From contig OMWI01000035.1 in NCBI GenBank assembly GCA_900314715.1, forward strand, positions 1 through 64,000: 64,000 nucleotides of DNA. The letters run 5' to 3'. Position 1 is the stretch's first letter. The number at the start of each line of letters is the position of its first letter. The notes beneath the pieces are model-generated. The model saw only the letters and a program-made list of their open reading frames with translations, was not told the origin of the DNA and ran no database searches. This stretch comes from an uncultured Prevotellaceae bacterium. Its GTDB lineage: Bacteria > Bacteroidota > Bacteroidia > Bacteroidales > Bacteroidaceae. Shown here one piece after another: positions 61,280-64,000 of this stretch. The position numbers and the translations under genes are program-made.

Positions 61280-61456
61280 ATGGCAAATACTGCAAAAAAC
61301 ATACTGACCTTGAATCATGAGGAAGCGATGGAATTCTTCATGAAATCTGAAGAATATCTCCTTTATGATTCGATTATCAACAAGGAAACATTGAAGAATG
61401 TTACACCAGTTATAACATTTAGGGAAACTCGAGCTTATAATGAGCAATTATATTAA
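61280..61456 (+). CDS. Small protein of unknown function, upstream of the ATPase-nuclease
   Basis: 58 aa from the ATG at 61280, downstream of the promoter. The sequence begins MANTAKNILTLNHEEAMEFF and ends RETRAYNEQLY. No signal peptide and no membrane segment. The start LNHEEAMEFFMKSEEY reminds me of the N-termini of some reverse-transcriptase-like defence proteins, but the memory is not firm. If that is right, it would be a truncated relic. The stop precedes the next start by 6 nt, so the two genes are surely cotranscribed. An antitoxin or a partner role is possible but unsupported. Confidence 0.6.
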   Translation: MANTAKNILTLNHEEAMEFFMKSEEYLLYDSIINKETLKNVTPVITFRETRAYNEQLY

Positions 61457-61462
61457 AGCGCT

Positions 61463-63829
61463 ATGAATGATATATTATTTTCAAGAAAAATAAAAGAACG
61501 TGAGGCAGAACAACTAAGAAGCAGTTCTGCTCAACGTCTAATCGATAAGTTGTCGCTTCTTAGTAATCGGAGAGAAGCCTCTCGAAAACGTTGGTTTTGG
61601 GAGTTGTTGCAAAACGCAAGTGATTATAACGATAGCGTTAATGTCGAACTTATAGTAGATGACGAGAAGGTCATATTTAAACATGATGGTCTACCTTTTA
61701 TTGATACGGATGTTTTTAATCTCATTCGTCCCGACTCAAATAAAAAAGATGATATAAGAAGAAAGGATAATATTGGCAAATTTGGGTCTGGTTTTGTATC
61801 TACACATATTCTCTCCTCACACGTTAAAGTTAATGGAATTATACAAGATGACGAAGATCATACGTATGAGTTTGAAGTAGATTTGGACAGAAGCAATTAT
61901 TTAACCAAATCACTTTTAATTGACGACATCAATGATAGCATTAATCAATTTGCCAACTCTATAAAGCCCATAACAAGTACTAATGGGTTCAACACATCTT
62001 TTACATATTTTACGGATGAGCCTTTACCTGACATTGATATTTTAGATATAGATTTGGATTACTTATATCGAGTCTTACCTTACACACTATGTTTCATGCC
62101 TAAAATCCTATCAGTTCAAATATTGGATAATAGGAAAAGTGGAGGAAAGTTTATTATCAAGAAATCAGTTAAATGTGAAGAAGGCAGCATCATATTCAAT
62201 GTGTCTAAAAACGATTCTTCTATTGAAGAATACACCATGAAAGTTTTTAATACCAACGATGCATCGTCATGTTTCCGTATTAAGGGTAACAAAGTTATGC
62301 CATTACCAATAGATATTGCAAAGCTTTTTTGTGGTTTGCCTTTGGTAGGTACAGAAAAAATTGGATTACCCATCATTGTTAATAGTTTGAAGTTTGAGCC
62401 AACACCTGAGCGGGAAGGGGTGGAAATAGACCCAAAGTGCAACAAACAAAACATAAAAATTCTTACATCATTCGTCGATTTATACGATGAAATTCTTGAG
62501 TATATTGAAGACAACGAGATACTTAATGCGTATGAAATTGTAGGATTAAGTGACAAATATAATGGGATGTATGAATCCGAGGAATACTTCAAAGACTTTT
62601 TTGTTGGAAAACTTAAAGATGTTATTCTTAATCACAAAGTGGTACAGAATATCAATGAAATATTTATAAAGGTTACCGATGTATGTATTCCAACGAGCAA
62701 AGAACTTTATAGTTTTGCTAAAGAATTGGATTCTGATATTCTTCCAATGAATTATTCGGGTTGGCGACGTAACTTAAAGTTCTTTACAGAACGGTCTTAC
62801 TCACATGAAGACTTGGCATATAGTATCCAAGAGTCTAATAAGAGCTTCGCAAACAAAGATGCTCTCAATTGGTTAAAAAAATGCCTTAAGTATTTATTAG
62901 AATGTGACAAGAATATTTGTTCAAATTATAATATTTTGCCCAATCAATTAGGCGAGTTAAAAGGTAAGGATTTGCTATATTGTGACAAGAAATTGCTTGC
63001 TCCACTTAAAAGAATAAATGAACAAACAGAAGGACATTACAAACTTGCTTCTGAACTTCTGAATAGAAATTTTAATCTGGTAATTAATCTGAAAGAATTC
63101 ACTCTTAAGCAATTGGCGAATAGAATTGATGACAATATAAAAGATATATATTCTGACAACGATAGTCAGATTCCCACTGAATATGAGCCTTGTGTCAATT
63201 CTCTATATACATGGACAAAAGATTGCAATTTAGACGAAGAAACACTTTTGTCTTATTTTCCATGGTTCTATCCCAAACGAGCCTCGCTTATTGTTGACAT
63301 GATGACGGAAGAACAACGGAACCAATCTCTGAAAATAGTTAGAAGTGGAAAGATGGAATATTTGTCACTACTTGCCGACTCAGATTTGTCTGGAGAAGAT
63401 ATTAAATTTCTGGCAGATAATATAGATAAAGTACGTTCCGCTATTTGCCATAAAACAGATGTGATAGATGATAAAACGTACGCAGACTCAGAAGAAGGAG
63501 AGTATGGAGAACAAGTTGTGTGGGAAGATTTACAAAAGAAGTATCCTTTGAAAAAAGGATATAATGTTATTTGGGCTAGTAGAGATTTGGGAGAACCAAG
63601 GTATGATTTTAGAATTGAAAAGGATAATAAAACCATTTGCTATTATGATGCCAAGACAACATCTAGAGGTCTCGACAATGCTGATAGTATACCATTCTTT
63701 CTAAGAAAGAGTCAATGGCTATTTCTCAACGTAATTGCCGAGGACACCCCATACTATATTGCGAGAGTTTTTATTTCTGACAATAATAGCGTAAGATATA
63801 TCAGAATTATTTCATATAGAGACAAATAG
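61463..63829 (+). CDS. GHKL (Hsp90/sacsin-like) ATPase fused to a PD-(D/E)XK-type nuclease domain
   Basis: 788 aa, cytoplasmic, AT-rich compared with neighbours. An N-terminal GHKL ATPase: the N-box ELLQNASD at 47-54, the acidic ATP-binding stretch IFKHDGLPF near 70 and the glycine loop GKFGSGFVSTHIL near 105. The middle (about 200-650) is helical without clear motifs. The C-terminal domain (about 675-788) resembles DUF3883: EEGEYGEQVVWEDLQKKYP near 675, YDFRIE with D715, then CYYDAKTTS with D729 and K731, which fits the D-(D/E)xK active site. ATPase-nuclease fusions of this kind are found in restriction-like and anti-phage systems. With the small gene before and an open frame after, this may be a defence locus. 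Function is inferred from domains only. Confidence 0.75.
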   Translation: MNDILFSRKIKEREAEQLRSSSAQRLIDKLSLLSNRREASRKRWFWELLQNASDYNDSVNVELIVDDEKVIFKHDGLPFIDTDVFNLIRPDSNKKDDIRRKDNIGKFGSGFVSTHILSSHVKVNGIIQDDEDHTYEFEVDLDRSNYLTKSLLIDDINDSINQFANSIKPITSTNGFNTSFTYFTDEPLPDIDILDIDLDYLYRVLPYTLCFMPKILSVQILDNRKSGGKFIIKKSVKCEEGSIIFNVSKNDSSIEEYTMKVFNTNDASSCFRIKGNKVMPLPIDIAKLFCGLPLVGTEKIGLPIIVNSLKFEPTPEREGVEIDPKCNKQNIKILTSFVDLYDEILEYIEDNEILNAYEIVGLSDKYNGMYESEEYFKDFFVGKLKDVILNHKVVQNINEIFIKVTDVCIPTSKELYSFAKELDSDILPMNYSGWRRNLKFFTERSYSHEDLAYSIQESNKSFANKDALNWLKKCLKYLLECDKNICSNYNILPNQLGELKGKDLLYCDKKLLAPLKRINEQTEGHYKLASELLNRNFNLVINLKEFTLKQLANRIDDNIKDIYSDNDSQIPTEYEPCVNSLYTWTKDCNLDEETLLSYFPWFYPKRASLIVDMMTEEQRNQSLKIVRSGKMEYLSLLADSDLSGEDIKFLADNIDKVRSAICHKTDVIDDKTYADSEEGEYGEQVVWEDLQKKYPLKKGYNVIWASRDLGEPRYDFRIEKDNKTICYYDAKTTSRGLDNADSIPFFLRKSQWLFLNVIAEDTPYYIARVFISDNNSVRYIRIISYRDK

Positions 63830-63930
63830 AAGAATGATAAAAAGCTAGCAAATAATAGTCATGTATGTAATCATCATTTTTCACTAATTACTTTAATAAT
63901 GACTTTCTTTTAACGAATAATGAAAAGAAT

Positions 63931-64000
63931 ATGGAAGGAATAACGAACAATATGTCTATGTTGGACGACATCAATTTACCCCACTCTCTGCGCCGTTCTT
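63931..64000 (+). CDS. Start of a gene cut by the window edge
   Basis: Only 23 residues are seen: MEGITNNMSMLDDINLPHSL and a short remainder. The ATG at 63931 is the first in an open frame running off the edge; alternative starts are M8 and M10. From memory, LDDINLPHSL resembles the start of large helicases with phospholipase-D-like N-termini found next to such ATPases, but this is a weak clue. It lies 101 nt downstream of the ATPase-nuclease gene in the same direction. Confidence 0.45.
   Translation, partial: MEGITNNMSMLDDINLPHSLRRS

Noticed and set aside
1-64000. tRNA or rRNA genes
   Set aside because: I saw no cloverleaf with the conserved GGTTC-A-TCC arm and no rRNA-like stretch on either strand; a tRNAscan run would settle it.

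Overview
The window reads as a chromosomal segment of a gut- or oral-type Bacteroidales bacterium, most likely Prevotella/Segatella. The evidence is the moderate-to-low GC content, Bacteroidetes promoters (TTTG-N20-TAnnTTTG), type IX secretion genes (porU-porV), BspA-like leucine-rich proteins, Prevotella-type C-termini ending GIYIVNGKK-V-IK/R, dockerin-like C-termini and many secreted glycan-degrading enzymes. I see no rRNA, tRNA, CRISPR array or intact insertion sequence.

Layout. 1-2503: partial serpin, an unknown membrane protein and mnmA. 2504-3594: a long intergenic region full of repeats. 3595-6136: an AT-rich CotH-kinase/dockerin gene flanked by a direct repeat, then a YbjQ-family gene. 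6177-17570 (minus strand): an outer-membrane receptor, a HAD phosphatase, pgi, a 53-aa membrane protein, an RluA-type enzyme, gpsA, lysS and a GH89 alpha-N-acetylglucosaminidase. 17738-31997: a cation antiporter, a thioredoxin-like protein, a PadR/PspC pair, a preQ1-riboswitch operon (queuosine-precursor transporter plus queF), a carboxyltransferase, an HD protein, a BASS transporter, a GH43-like enzyme, a YitT protein and a PL11 rhamnogalacturonan lyase. 32517-46942: a frameshifted Rpn-type nuclease and two paralogous surface-protein blocks. Each block holds a large sorting-domain protein, a 54/55-aa acidic peptide, a strong terminator and a dockerin-tailed protein; a PL1 pectate lyase and a PepSY-like lipoprotein lie between them. 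47080-56929: an FAH protein, porU, porV, ispF, an LRR protein and an M60 metallopeptidase. 57033-60296 (minus): GH27 alpha-galactosidase and a BspA-like protein. 61280-64000: an AT-rich gene pair with a GHKL ATPase fused to a PD-(D/E)XK-type nuclease, possibly the edge of a defence island.

How it fits together. PorU/PorV are the outer-membrane end of the T9SS, and several secreted proteins here carry matching C-terminal signals. The enzymes point to growth on pectin (PL1, PL11, GH43-like), galactosides (GH27) and host glycans (GH89, M60).

The most unusual content is not coding. All four largest intergenic regions share one design: an in-phase array of 22-nt units (AAAC-N6-TTTA-N8) followed by large hairpins whose arms are built of short direct repeats. 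Two copies of one element, each exactly 340 bp, sit about 58 kb apart in opposite orientation. Their stem sequences differ between copies, yet within a copy the arms stay complementary (perfect over 59 bp in the second). I regard this as the best candidate for an undescribed system here, followed by the paralogous acidic peptides and the ATPase-nuclease locus.
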